This document shows, piece after piece, positions 1 through 7,939 of a DNA stretch of 64,000 nt. The DNA is from CAIOHW01 sp964432565 (GTDB taxonomy: Bacteria > Bdellovibrionota > UBA1018), in contig CAYSOA010000006.1 in assembly GCA_964432565.1 (NCBI GenBank), positions 32,101 through 96,100 of the forward strand, read 5' to 3'. Within the stretch, counting starts at the first letter, position 1; the number at the start of each line of letters is the position of its first letter. A program made the translations under genes and the position numbers. The notes beneath the pieces were generated by a model, which saw nothing but the letters and a program-made list of their open reading frames with translations, did no database searches and was not told the origin of the DNA.

Positions 1-500
1 ATGGGAAAGTTCTCGTTCAGATACTGGATCGTCGCCGCAAGGGTTGAAGACTTTCCGGCTCCGGTCGCACCCGTCACCAAAAGCAGCCCGTTGTCGCGAG
101 CCGCGAGCTGCTTGACAACCTGTGGAACCCCCAGGCTCTCAAGACTGGGCACTTCGAACGGAATCATCCGGATCGCCGCCGACAAGGTGTTCCTCTGGCG
201 ATAGACATTGCAGCGAAACCGCCCCACGTCATTCAACCGAAACGAGGCATCGACCTGCCAGTGTTCCTCGAGCAGGCGAAGCTGTCTCTCATTCAACAGC
301 GAGTGCAGCAGCTTCTCAACCGCAGGCGCCGTCAGGGGCTCCATCTTCGCGGGAACAAGCTTGCCATTGATGCGAAAGCAGGGCGGCCGTCCGACCTTGA
401 TGTGGAGATCGGATGCACCAAACTTCAGCAGCGCATTGACGAGATACTCGATCGTGAGTGCAGGACCAGTCCCAGTCTGGCGAAGACTCGAAGTGCTCAT
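1..500 (-). CDS. pilT: Type IV pilus retraction ATPase PilT (3' part beyond window)
   Basis: PilT is a hexameric cytoplasmic ATPase that depolymerises the pilus and powers twitching or gliding. The visible 166 residues hold the family's N-terminal PAS-like domain (for example ASDLHIKVGRPP at about 29-40, typical of PilT/PilU) and a Walker A motif GATGAGKS at 144-151. The Walker B, Asp and His boxes lie beyond the window edge, so PilT and PilU cannot be separated with certainty. The start is ATG at 500, overlapping the stop of the GAF gene as ATGA, which implies translational coupling. It is the last visible gene of a minus-strand run that also holds a PilZ-like membrane protein, a lipoprotein and the GAF protein. 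Confidence 0.88.
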   Translation of the reverse strand, partial: MSTSSLRQTGTGPALTIEYLVNALLKFGASDLHIKVGRPPCFRINGKLVPAKMEPLTAPAVEKLLHSLLNERQLRLLEEHWQVDASFRLNDVGRFRCNVYRQRNTLSAAIRMIPFEVPSLESLGVPQVVKQLAARDNGLLLVTGATGAGKSSTLAATIQYLNENFP

Positions 501-1159
501 GCGGCACGTCCCTGCCGTGCCAGCCGGTTCAACATGAGCCTCGCTTCAATGACGTTGGCAGCCATGCCGCTGATTCGCTCCAAAAGATCCTGATCCGCGC
601 GATCAAAACAGGGTTTTCCCAGGCGGTTAAACACTTCGACCACCGCAAAGACCTCATTGCGAATAACGATGGGCGCAGCCATGAGATTACGCGCAGGGAA
701 TCCCACCGCGGCACTGACCACCTTCAGGTAACGCTCGTCCGTCGAAGTGTCCTCGACCAGGATCGGTCGTCGCGACTCTGCCACGTGTCCGACGATTCCG
801 GCACCTCGGGGAATACGAACCCCTGCGAGCTTGTCCGAACTCTGCCCCGCGATCGCCCTGAAGAACAGGGCCCCGGTCCGTCGATCAACCTCGAACAACG
901 AACCCGCCTCGCACTTGATCGCTCGCAGGAAAGAGAGAAGAACCTCCTGCATGAATTCATGATGGGAAACATCCCGGACGAGCAGGCCGAGGAGTGCCTC
1001 GGCCGTATTCAGTCTCGAGGCGAGAACCGCCACAGACTCGCTGTCAAACAGCAGGCTGGCCTGCGAGCCCGGTGAATGGTCAGACTCGGGTGGGGCCTCG
1101 AGCTGCGGCCTCGGTGCTGGCGAGCGAATCCCTGGCTTTTTCGAGTAGTCATCCTGCAC
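497..1159 (-). CDS. GAF-domain protein coupled to pilT
   Basis: A 220-residue protein. The first ~50 residues are Pro/Ser-rich and look disordered. Residues about 55-205 form a GAF domain with the typical core GIVGHVAESRRPILVED (121-137) and the AAPIVIRNEVFAVVEVFNR strand pair. GAF domains bind small ligands, often cyclic nucleotides, or mediate dimerisation; the ligand here cannot be told from sequence. There is no output domain (no GGDEF, HD-GYP, kinase or HTH), so it probably acts through a partner. The start is GTG at 1159. Its stop overlaps the pilT start, suggesting a role in controlling pilus retraction (inference). Confidence 0.8.
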   Translation of the reverse strand: MQDDYSKKPGIRSPAPRPQLEAPPESDHSPGSQASLLFDSESVAVLASRLNTAEALLGLLVRDVSHHEFMQEVLLSFLRAIKCEAGSLFEVDRRTGALFFRAIAGQSSDKLAGVRIPRGAGIVGHVAESRRPILVEDTSTDERYLKVVSAAVGFPARNLMAAPIVIRNEVFAVVEVFNRLGKPCFDRADQDLLERISGMAANVIEARLMLNRLARQGRAA

Positions 1160-1216
1160 ACCGGTGTCCCCCCCTGACTTCTCGGCAAGGGTACGTCCGG
1201 AATTGAGCAGAGAACC

Positions 1217-1696
1217 TCAGGGCAGGGACATCTCGTTCTTGTACTCGATCAGCTCCTTGAGATTGCGAACCTCGGAGATCAGCCACTGGTCCTTCTGCAG
1301 CACCAGCTGGGCCATCTTCTTCTGGGTCACCTTGGCGTCGTACCCCTTGGTCTGGTCTAAAAACGTCAGCTCATAAGTGACATTGACCTGCTCGGGTGAC
1401 AGGTTTCTGACTTCCGAAAACACAAGCTTGACGAACTGCCGCTTGTTGTTCAGGAATGCGGCGCGAAACTGATCATCACTCCACGCCGCCAGCCGGATTT
1501 TCGCCGGGCCCACGAGAAACCGTCCCAAGGCATCGCGATCAGAGACGTCCCCCACAGAAAAGCTCATGGAAATGTAGTCCTGCAGGCGCCCTTTTGGATC
1601 GTTTCCGCCCGAGCGCCTGCCCGAGCAGGATGCCGCCAGCGCCAGCAACACCACCAGCCCCACGGCCTTCAATCCGTCATGAAATGCAGCCTTCAC
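1217..1696 (-). CDS. Predicted lipoprotein, unknown function
   Basis: About 159 residues from a GTG start at 1696 (1699 is an alternative). A longer reading to 1834 would lie inside the upstream PilZ-like gene and bury the signal peptide. From 1696 the protein begins with a short charged stretch, a hydrophobic segment (AVGLVVLLALAAS) and a lipobox Cys at residue 24, so it should be a lipoprotein. The mature part is a compact alpha/beta domain (for example VNVTYELTFLDQT), consistent with an NTF2-like or similar periplasmic fold, but no family is recognised. Its 5' end overlaps the preceding gene by about 20 bases, placing it in the pilT operon. Confidence 0.65.
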   Translation of the reverse strand: MKAAFHDGLKAVGLVVLLALAASCSGRRSGGNDPKGRLQDYISMSFSVGDVSDRDALGRFLVGPAKIRLAAWSDDQFRAAFLNNKRQFVKLVFSEVRNLSPEQVNVTYELTFLDQTKGYDAKVTQKKMAQLVLQKDQWLISEVRNLKELIEYKNEMSLP

Positions 1697-2438
1697 CACG
1701 AAGCACCTCGAGAAAATCACGAAATTCCTTGGCCAGATCCGGGGCGGGTCGATGGAATCGGATTCCCACCCCCCAGTCTCCCTGGCGCGCCCCTGTCGTT
1801 CGTCCTTCAAATTGTCGCACAACCACTCCGTCAATGCGAGGAATTCGCTGATTCAGACCAGCGCCCGCTTCGCCACTCCTGACCAATTGAACCGTCACGG
1901 TCGTCTCAGGAATGATCGCACCGGACTTCGAGAAGGCGAACAGACCCCGTTCATTGAGCCGACAGATGCGAAGCCTGTTGGAGCTTCCTTCCCCCGAGGT
2001 GATCACCGCCTCGACGCCCGGAATCGCCGTCGGCAGTCCCTGATACCAAGTCAGTCGGGGATCAAAATAGGGCTGACGCTGCTCCGTGCGAATCCACGCA
2101 AGAAGTGCGTAGCAGAAGGCGGTAACAAGAACTGTCCACAGCCCCTGAATGGTTCCCTGCATGAGAATCGATCGTCCAGCGAGGTAGAGACAGGCCAGCG
2201 CACAGAGGATGGCAAGGCCTTCCCATGCTCCTCGGCGACCCATGACCAGTCGCCAGGAGATTGGCGCCACGACGAGCAGCACGACACCACCCGTGATCTG
2301 CAAGGGAGCCAACGAAAGATTCCACCACGCTTCCCGCGAGAACACCCCCGCGGTGATGACGGCCAGGGGAACCAGCGCAAAAACAGCCGCAGCCGACAGC
2401 AGGAGCGGGCGAGGAGCCCGAATAACCTTCATCCTCAC
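1677..2438 (-). CDS. Membrane protein with C-terminal PilZ-like domain
   Basis: 253 residues. The N-terminal half has about four hydrophobic segments (roughly 10-32, 45-66, 72-90 and 97-115). The C-terminal half, about 140-245, looks like a PilZ beta-barrel, with RLNERGLFAF where PilZ has its second motif and a closing VGIRF strand. PilZ domains usually bind cyclic di-GMP through RxxxR and D/NxSxxG; here the Ser of the second motif is not conserved and no clear RxxxR precedes it, so ligand binding is doubtful. It is the first gene of the run leading to pilT, which fits a role in surface motility (inference). Starts at GTG 2438 or ATG 2432. Confidence 0.6.
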   Translation of the reverse strand: MRMKVIRAPRPLLLSAAAVFALVPLAVITAGVFSREAWWNLSLAPLQITGGVVLLVVAPISWRLVMGRRGAWEGLAILCALACLYLAGRSILMQGTIQGLWTVLVTAFCYALLAWIRTEQRQPYFDPRLTWYQGLPTAIPGVEAVITSGEGSSNRLRICRLNERGLFAFSKSGAIIPETTVTVQLVRSGEAGAGLNQRIPRIDGVVVRQFEGRTTGARQGDWGVGIRFHRPAPDLAKEFRDFLEVLRGEGCIS

Positions 2439-2460
2439 AGTCTTGGTTCAGCACGCGCCC

Positions 2461-2490
2461 TTGTCAATCCGCTCTGCCGTCTTTCATAAT
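2461..2490 (+). promoter_or_regulatory. Sigma-70-type promoter of anmK
   Basis: TTGTCA (2461-2466) and CATAAT (2485-2490), each one base off consensus, are separated by 18 bases. The -10 element ends only six bases before the anmK ATG, and no Shine-Dalgarno is visible, so transcription should begin at or next to the start codon. Confidence 0.6.
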
Positions 2491-2496
2491 CATCCC

Positions 2497-3684
2497 ATGT
2501 CCTCCACCTCTCTGTTCATGCTCGGTGTGATGACCGGCACCTCCTGTGACGGTCTCGACGCCGTCTGCGTGGAGTACAAAAAGAAAGATCATCAAATTTT
2601 GTATCGGGCATCGCGGTCCTACCCGAGGTCACTCCGGCGCATGGTGCTCTCCTGCCAGCAGCCGCAAGCTCGACACACCTTCCAGCAGTGGCTGGCGCTC
2701 GACCGAGAACTCGGAAACTGGTTCGCCGACTCCCTGGAGTCGATCCGCAGGGCAGGGCGCACGCCCTTGGATGCCATTGCCAATCACGGCCAGACCGTGG
2801 CCCATCACCCCGGGGTCGGCACGCTGCAGCTGGGCGCACCCGAAATCATCGCGGCAAGGCTGGGAGTTACGGTTATCTCGAACTTTCGTAATGGTGACAT
2901 GGCGTGCGGGGGCCAGGGGGCTCCGCTCGTTCCCGGGTTTCATCGAATTCTGGCCCTGGGCGCCGGAGTTCATCGTGGTGGGTGCACGATCCACAACCTG
3001 GGAGGCATTAGCAACCTGACCTACATCCATGGCCGGAGTCCCGTGAAAGCCTGGGATACCGGCCCAGCCAATCTCTGGATCGACGCCGTGGTGCAGTCGC
3101 GCACCAACGGCCGATTATTAATGGATCGGAATGGCCGCCTTGGACTCAGCGGAAAGGCCCACGGCCCGACCGTGGCGAGACTGCTGAAGCACCCCTACTT
3201 CAAACGAACCCCTCCGAAGTCGACGGGTCGCGATGACTTTTCGAGCGCGCAAGTTCTTGCGGCTGTTCGCCATCTCGAACTCAGGGACGCAGTGGCAACA
3301 GTCACCGAGGCCACGGCAAAAAGCATTTCGAGCGATTATCATCGGAACATCCTCTCACCCGGGCTACCCCTTTCTCGGATCATCTTCTGCGGCGGTGGAG
3401 CGTTGAACCCGGCGCTGATCCTCCACCTGGAAGCGGCTCTCGATGAGGTGGGGTCACAGGCACGCATCCTCAACTCGTCCCATCTGGGAATTCCCGCGCA
3501 GGATATGGAGGCCGCCGCATTTGCGTTTCTCGGTCGAGAGTCGCTCCTGGGACATGCGCTGGGAGGCAGCTGGACGGGAGCCAGTGGGTTTGGGCCACCG
3601 GGACATTTGATACCCGGAAGAAACTGGTCCGCACTTCTGCGGAAGGTTCGACGACTGACGAGCGCAGGTCACTCGAAATCGTAG
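2497..3684 (+). CDS. anmK: Anhydro-N-acetylmuramic acid kinase
   Basis: 395 residues. AnmK opens the 1,6-anhydro ring of anhydro-MurNAc from peptidoglycan turnover and phosphorylates it to MurNAc-6-phosphate. The family's first nucleotide-binding loop appears as GVMTGTSCDGLDAV near the N-terminus, followed by the conserved ANHGQTVAHHP, NLGGISN and DTGPAN blocks and a C-terminal FCGGGALNP block. Length matches the family (about 370-390). An in-frame extension to 2209 lies over the divergent gene and lacks the family motifs, so ATG 2497 is chosen. The 3' end overlaps the converging murU-like gene by 16 bases. With the murU- and amgK-like genes next door it points to recycling of muramic acid. 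Confidence 0.92.
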   Translation: MSSTSLFMLGVMTGTSCDGLDAVCVEYKKKDHQILYRASRSYPRSLRRMVLSCQQPQARHTFQQWLALDRELGNWFADSLESIRRAGRTPLDAIANHGQTVAHHPGVGTLQLGAPEIIAARLGVTVISNFRNGDMACGGQGAPLVPGFHRILALGAGVHRGGCTIHNLGGISNLTYIHGRSPVKAWDTGPANLWIDAVVQSRTNGRLLMDRNGRLGLSGKAHGPTVARLLKHPYFKRTPPKSTGRDDFSSAQVLAAVRHLELRDAVATVTEATAKSISSDYHRNILSPGLPLSRIIFCGGGALNPALILHLEAALDEVGSQARILNSSHLGIPAQDMEAAAFAFLGRESLLGHALGGSWTGASGFGPPGHLIPGRNWSALLRKVRRLTSAGHSKS

Positions 3685-4646
3685 CGCACACCATCGGCGC
3701 AGAGGCCGCGAGCGAGAACATCAGGACCTGACCAACCACCATAGAGCACGGCATCCGGACCGAGGGCCGCCGGAGCTTCCCCCGCACCGTCCCAGAACGA
3801 TCGCGCACTCCAACGGGCATTCTTTTGGACCGAAACACCTCGGGAGACCCAGATCCCGCGGTCCACTCGACGGCAGTATCGCTCCATCAGGACGCCCCAG
3901 CTCTCAGGCAGTGTCCCGTCCTCGTATCTTTGCATCAATTGCAGGTGGGCATTCCACCAAAGTCGCGGAGAACCGATATCCAGCCAGGGAGCCGAAAAGA
4001 CATGAACTCCGACACGGTAACTCTGCACAGCGGGCAGGAGGATGTCCCTGACGAAGTCGGCAGAAGACCCCAAGGGAAGGGATGCCACTGCCTCGGGCTC
4101 AAGAACAGCCGAGCCGGAGTACATCAGGCCGGTAGTCGAAGCCTCCCCGATCGCAGACATTCGCTCACCCTCAGGATCGATCAAAATCTCACTGTACTGC
4201 TGCTCGGAGGTGCCCTGGCTCTTCAGGAGCGCAAGCGTGATGATCACCCCATGCTTCGCGCGGAGCCGTTCGTGGGTCGCAGCGAGCTCGCGATACGACA
4301 CTCCGCTCAACGTATCGGCATTCACAATGAAGAAGCTCCCGCTTCCCTCGATCCTCTCCAGAATCGGAAGCGCGTTGCGAATTCCACCGCCGCTACCTAG
4401 AATCCGATCGGACTCGTCACTGAAGTGGATTCCCGGATCTATTTCTCGAAGACCGGTGCGAGCAACTTCGGGCAGGTGATGGACATTGGCGACCACGTCC
4501 TGCACCCCGGCGTCACGCAGCGAATGAAGCGCAAACCGACTGCAGGGAGTTCCCATCACCGGAATCAGGGGCTTGGGCGTCACCAGGGAAAACGGCCGAA
4601 GTCGGGTGCCCAGTCCCGCTGCCATGAGCATCGCCTTGGTGGGCAT
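3669..4646 (-). CDS. murU: MurU-like nucleotidyltransferase (MurNAc-1-P uridylyltransferase family)
   Basis: 325 residues of the NDP-sugar pyrophosphorylase fold. The nucleotide-binding loop AAGLGTRLRP at about 9-18 and the following TPKPLIPVMGTP are intact; IVNADTLSG supplies the metal-binding Asp. MurU converts MurNAc-alpha-1-phosphate and UTP to UDP-MurNAc, bypassing MurA/MurB. The assignment rests on the adjacent amgK-like gene and nearby anmK. Mannose- or glucose-1-phosphate nucleotidyltransferases have the same fold and are the alternative. It is about 100 residues longer than usual MurU; the extra C-terminal part has short repeats (RGIWVSRGVSVQKNARW) like a left-handed beta-helix fragment. 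Thirteen bases separate it from amgK, with a GAGAGG ribosome site. Confidence 0.75.
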   Translation of the reverse strand: MPTKAMLMAAGLGTRLRPFSLVTPKPLIPVMGTPCSRFALHSLRDAGVQDVVANVHHLPEVARTGLREIDPGIHFSDESDRILGSGGGIRNALPILERIEGSGSFFIVNADTLSGVSYRELAATHERLRAKHGVIITLALLKSQGTSEQQYSEILIDPEGERMSAIGEASTTGLMYSGSAVLEPEAVASLPLGSSADFVRDILLPAVQSYRVGVHVFSAPWLDIGSPRLWWNAHLQLMQRYEDGTLPESWGVLMERYCRRVDRGIWVSRGVSVQKNARWSARSFWDGAGEAPAALGPDAVLYGGWSGPDVLARGLCADGVRYDFE

Positions 4647-4659
4647 TTCAATCCTCTCG

Positions 4660-5739
4660 TCAAAAGTAATAGTAGTGGAACAAAACCTCGCGCAGCCGGG
4701 AAAATCTCGGGTACTTCAGCAGCGTCCTTCGGATGTTCTCGAAGGTGTTGCCAATGTACTTGAGATAAGTCGCGTTGCCCCTGCGATTCAGGAACGAAGC
4801 AAAACTTCCGATCGCCTTGAAGTTCCGCTGCACGGCCATGAGGTCGAAGATTTCACCAAAACGCTCCCGATCGAGACGGCTACCCGAGATCGCCTCATGG
4901 CGGGCGACATAGTAATCCAGCAGGCGAATGATCTGTGCTTCCTCAAGCTGGTAATAACTGTCCCTGAGAAGCGACACGAGGTCATACTGGGCGGGGCCCA
5001 TTCGAGCGTCCTGAAAGTCGATCATGACGAACTCACGAGCCGCTTCGCCGGCGTCCAGGACCATGACATTTCTGGAGTGAAAGTCCCGGTGCGCCAGGAC
5101 CCGCGGCTCCGCTGCAAGCACCCGACAGATTTCACCGAAACCGTCCTCCAGAATGTTCCGATCCTCGTCTGAAATTCGGCGCTGCAGGTACTTTTCGTAA
5201 AAATGCTCGATCGTGAAGCGGCATTCCCACATCAACTTTTCGACATCGAAGGCGAGATCAAAGGCCTCGATCCTCCGTGCAGCCCCTTCCGGCCCACCGC
5301 GAACCTGCATCTGCACCAGCAAGTCGATGACCCGCTCATAATAGTGTCGCTCGCCATCCGAGCTGGAGCAGTCCTGAAGTAGGCGCAGCAGCGTCACATC
5401 GCCCAGATCCTCGAGCACGATCAGGCCCCGGGCGGGATCCAGGTCAAAGACTCGAGGAACCCGCACCCCGGACGCCTCCAGATGCTCCCGCACCACGAGA
5501 AAGGGCAGGTCTCGCCCCAGCTCGACGTAGGGCTCCATGCGCATCACAATGCAGCTTGCGGCGCCACCAGGCATCACGGGCTGATGAAGCTCCACCCGAT
5601 GATAGGTGCGAGAGCTCGCGTCCCCGGGCAGCCTTGTCACGGATTTGAGTTGGGAGTGGACACCGGCGGCCCATTGAATGACGTCTGATTCCATGATCGT
5701 CCTGATCTCTTCCATCGCCCGCTGGAGCGAATCCTTCAT
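4660..5739 (-). CDS. amgK: AmgK-like anomeric MurNAc/GlcNAc kinase
   Basis: 359 residues of the aminoglycoside-phosphotransferase fold. The glycine-type loop GDASSRTYHR (about 39-48), the Brenner motif HRDFHSRN (217-224) and the Mg-binding IDFQDARMGP (240-249) match AmgK closely, including the DLVSLLRDSY that follows. AmgK phosphorylates the C1 position of MurNAc and GlcNAc in the cytoplasm, feeding MurU. The next gene is a MurU-like transferase, as in the Pseudomonas recycling route. ATG 5739 has AAGGA nine bases upstream; TTG 5745, overlapping the previous stop as TTGA, is the alternative. The phosphatase of that route, MupP, is not in the window. Confidence 0.82.
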   Translation of the reverse strand: MKDSLQRAMEEIRTIMESDVIQWAAGVHSQLKSVTRLPGDASSRTYHRVELHQPVMPGGAASCIVMRMEPYVELGRDLPFLVVREHLEASGVRVPRVFDLDPARGLIVLEDLGDVTLLRLLQDCSSSDGERHYYERVIDLLVQMQVRGGPEGAARRIEAFDLAFDVEKLMWECRFTIEHFYEKYLQRRISDEDRNILEDGFGEICRVLAAEPRVLAHRDFHSRNVMVLDAGEAAREFVMIDFQDARMGPAQYDLVSLLRDSYYQLEEAQIIRLLDYYVARHEAISGSRLDRERFGEIFDLMAVQRNFKAIGSFASFLNRRGNATYLKYIGNTFENIRRTLLKYPRFSRLREVLFHYYYF

Positions 5740-5741
5740 GT

Positions 5742-6440
5742 TCAAAATTCCTTCAGCCTACTGACAATTTCACCAAACTGGCGCCTACGGACAACAGGAT
5801 TCGACAAAGGTACCCTCCGGGCAACCGCTGTCCGAGCTTCTTCTTGAAACCGAACTGCCCGAGCACGGCCGGGGTCGCTCAGCGCTTCGGCCCTGTGCGC
5901 CCAGAACGTCGCCACCCCACGAGGGTCAAACCGCGCCTGATAAAGCAGTTCTACCATCTTCCGGGACAACCCCTCATATGTCAGCGCGATCAGATCATGC
6001 GCCTGGAGCACGGCAACCGACGGGTCCGCGTCGAGGGCAACGGCGAGCGCAACCAACGCGGCAAACTCGTTCTCGTATCGCAGCCCACGCAGCACACTCA
6101 GAGAAAAGTACCAGCGTCGTGCCGGCAAAACGACCAGCGGAGGATCAGAGGCAGACGAACGAAGAAACTCCACGCGAGGACGGCTCTGGAGCCCCAGTTG
6201 GCGCGCCGTCTCGAGCACGTGTTTCTCGAGCACGGCGTCGCCGAAGCTGGTCCAGCGACCCTCAACTTCGGCCACCAGCAAGCTTTCGTTCGCCTGCGCC
6301 TGCCGCGCCCGTTCGGCCTCGGAGGGAACCTTCGTCCCCCGCGGCGAAACGCAGGCTGCCAGAGCCAAAACGATCGCGCACGCGCGCGAGAGCAGCGCTG
6401 CAGTGCGTTTCCGGTGTTGCTGGGGGACTCGATTCTTCAT
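5742..6440 (-). CDS. M48-protease-like lipoprotein lacking the HExxH site
   Basis: 232 residues from ATG 6440. A Lys/Arg-rich start, a hydrophobic stretch and a lipobox Cys at residue 30 predict a lipoprotein. Residues about 60-190 follow the layout of M48/BepA-type peptidases: a strand and loop (VVLPARRWYFSLSVLRGL), the active-site helix ENEFAALVALAVALDAD (123-138) and a later YQARFDPRG like the family's 'GYDP' box. In the helix the HExxH positions are Leu132, Ala133 and Leu136, so zinc binding and proteolysis should be lost. A longer ORF to 6512 has no signal-like start. It is the first gene of the amgK-murU run and overlaps the upstream edge of amgK, which hints at a cell-wall role (inference). 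Confidence 0.65.
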   Translation of the reverse strand: MKNRVPQQHRKRTAALLSRACAIVLALAACVSPRGTKVPSEAERARQAQANESLLVAEVEGRWTSFGDAVLEKHVLETARQLGLQSRPRVEFLRSSASDPPLVVLPARRWYFSLSVLRGLRYENEFAALVALAVALDADPSVAVLQAHDLIALTYEGLSRKMVELLYQARFDPRGVATFWAHRAEALSDPGRARAVRFQEEARTAVARRVPLSNPVVRRRQFGEIVSRLKEF

Positions 6441-6530
6441 TGCGTTCTTCAAATCTTCAAGGATAGCGTACGGCTGTTTTCCAGAATGAATGAACTCAGG
6501 GAAACAACTCAACAGGAAAGGATCTCCTCA

Positions 6531-7118
6531 ATGAATGCAAATGGAATGATCAGGAAGTTTTTTTCGGGTGCCGCCGCTGCGGTCCTCTTGATTGCCGCCA
6601 CGCCGGCTGGCGCCACCGACTCCGTGGAGTTCAACACGATCGAGCTTCAGGCCCTCAGCAACGTCACCCCGTTGAACCTGATCAACTGGAAGGTCGGCGA
6701 CACGATGAACTACAACCTCTCGATGCTTTTCGGCAAAGGCACGATGGTGAAGACGGTCAGCAAGGAAGAAGGAAATGGAGTCTGGCTGCACCAGGACATC
6801 AACATCATGGGCCAGAACCAGACGGTCGACGTGCTTTTTGATCGTGCGACGGCCAAGATTCTGAAGATGCTTCAGAACGGAAAAGAAGTTCAGGTTCCCG
6901 ACGAAAAGATCGAAGTCATTTCTCAGGACTATGCAGAGATCACGGTTCCTGCTGGAACCTTCCAGTCGATCCACATCATCGCGAAGAGCCCCAAGGTGTC
7001 GCGAATCGAGATGTGGGCAAACCCCTCGCAGACGGCCATCGATGGCGCGCTCAAGCAGATCATGGCGACCCAGTTCGGAAACATGACGATCGAGCTGACG
7101 TCCTTCAAACGCAACTAA
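6531..7118 (+). CDS. Secreted protein of unknown function
   Basis: 195 residues with a clear Sec signal peptide (hydrophobic about 12-24, cleavage near ATPAGA-TDS). The mature part is rich in beta strands: a WKVGDTMNYNLSM segment, then alternating hydrophobic strands (VWLHQDINIMGQNQTVDVLFD) and a VPAGTFQSIHI turn. This layout resembles small periplasmic beta-barrel or lipocalin-like proteins that bind hydrophobic ligands, but no family motif is certain. ATG 6531 is preceded by AGGAAAGGA; an in-frame extension to 5844 would cross the antisense lipoprotein gene. It is a single gene closed by the terminator at 7143-7180. Confidence 0.75.
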   Translation: MNANGMIRKFFSGAAAAVLLIAATPAGATDSVEFNTIELQALSNVTPLNLINWKVGDTMNYNLSMLFGKGTMVKTVSKEEGNGVWLHQDINIMGQNQTVDVLFDRATAKILKMLQNGKEVQVPDEKIEVISQDYAEITVPAGTFQSIHIIAKSPKVSRIEMWANPSQTAIDGALKQIMATQFGNMTIELTSFKRN

Positions 7119-7142
7119 ACGCGGCGTTTCAGGTAGAAAACA

Positions 7143-7180
7143 AAAAGGCCGGCGGGAGACAGCTCCTGCCGGCCTTTTCT
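7143..7180. terminator. Bidirectional intrinsic terminator
   Basis: A 12-bp GC-rich stem (GGCCGGCGGGAG with CTCCTGCCGGCC, one G-T pair, loop ACAG) is flanked by A5 on the left and T4 on the right. It lies between converging genes and can serve both. Confidence 0.88.
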
Positions 7181-7215
7181 GTTACTAGAAACCTCTTCGA
7201 TCCACGCAATGCGTG

Positions 7216-7902
7216 TCAGCCGAGGCTCATGGCGGACTGAGCGATCTCCCGATGTGCCCCACCCTCCAAAAAAAGATCCCGTTGATCAAGGGCGCTCAGG
7301 ATCTGGGAGCAAACCTGATCGAAGTGTTCCGGGTTATGGAGAAAGTCCAGATCATCGCTGGGAACGATCAGCTTCTTTCCCTGATCGTATGTTCCCATCC
7401 ACTCGTCGTAGTATCGATTCAGGCTTTCAAGGTAGTCATCCGGGATCGACTTTTCGTAGTCCCGTCCCCGCTTCGCAATTCGCTCCTTGAGCCGTGGAAG
7501 CGACTTTTTCAAGTAAATCACCAAGTCCGGCGGAGTCAGGAAGGACGCCATCGTCCGGTAAAGCTCCAGGTAGTTCCGGTAGTCGCGCTCCTGCATCTGG
7601 CCGGTCTCGTACAGATTTCGGGCAAAAATATTCGCATCTTCGTAGATGCTTCGATCCTGAATGGCGCTATCCGTTCCCGCGGTCACCTTTTGATGAGCCT
7701 TGAAGCGGTGGTTGAGGAAGAACACCTGAAGAGGAAAGGACCAACGGCTCATGTCCTGATAAAAATCCGCCAGATAGGGGTTCTCCGCGACGCACTCGAA
7801 GTGTGGAGACCACCCGAAACGACGCGAGAGCATCTGCGTCAGTGTCGTCTTCCCAGTGCCGATGTTCCCTGCAATGGCGATAAATATTTTTTGGCTGAAC
7901 AA
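7216..7902 (-). CDS. Deoxynucleoside kinase (dGK/dCK/dAK family)
   Basis: 228 residues from TTG 7902. The enzyme phosphorylates salvaged deoxynucleosides with ATP. The P-loop GNIGTGKT is at about 12-19, ENPYL matches the substrate-binding Glu region, QDRSIYEDANIFA carries the DRS motif, and RIAKRGRDYEKSI forms the Arg-rich lid. The TTG is chosen because a G-rich ribosome site (AGGGGGGGT) precedes it and the first strand then begins in the family's usual place. ATG 7977 in the same frame would overlap the upstream TPR gene by 38 bases and add a non-homologous leader. The base specificity cannot be read from sequence. Confidence 0.85.
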   Translation of the reverse strand: MFSQKIFIAIAGNIGTGKTTLTQMLSRRFGWSPHFECVAENPYLADFYQDMSRWSFPLQVFFLNHRFKAHQKVTAGTDSAIQDRSIYEDANIFARNLYETGQMQERDYRNYLELYRTMASFLTPPDLVIYLKKSLPRLKERIAKRGRDYEKSIPDDYLESLNRYYDEWMGTYDQGKKLIVPSDDLDFLHNPEHFDQVCSQILSALDQRDLFLEGGAHREIAQSAMSLG

Positions 7903-7939
7903 AGCCCACCCCCCCTGCTTTTTGCGTAGGGTGAAGGTC

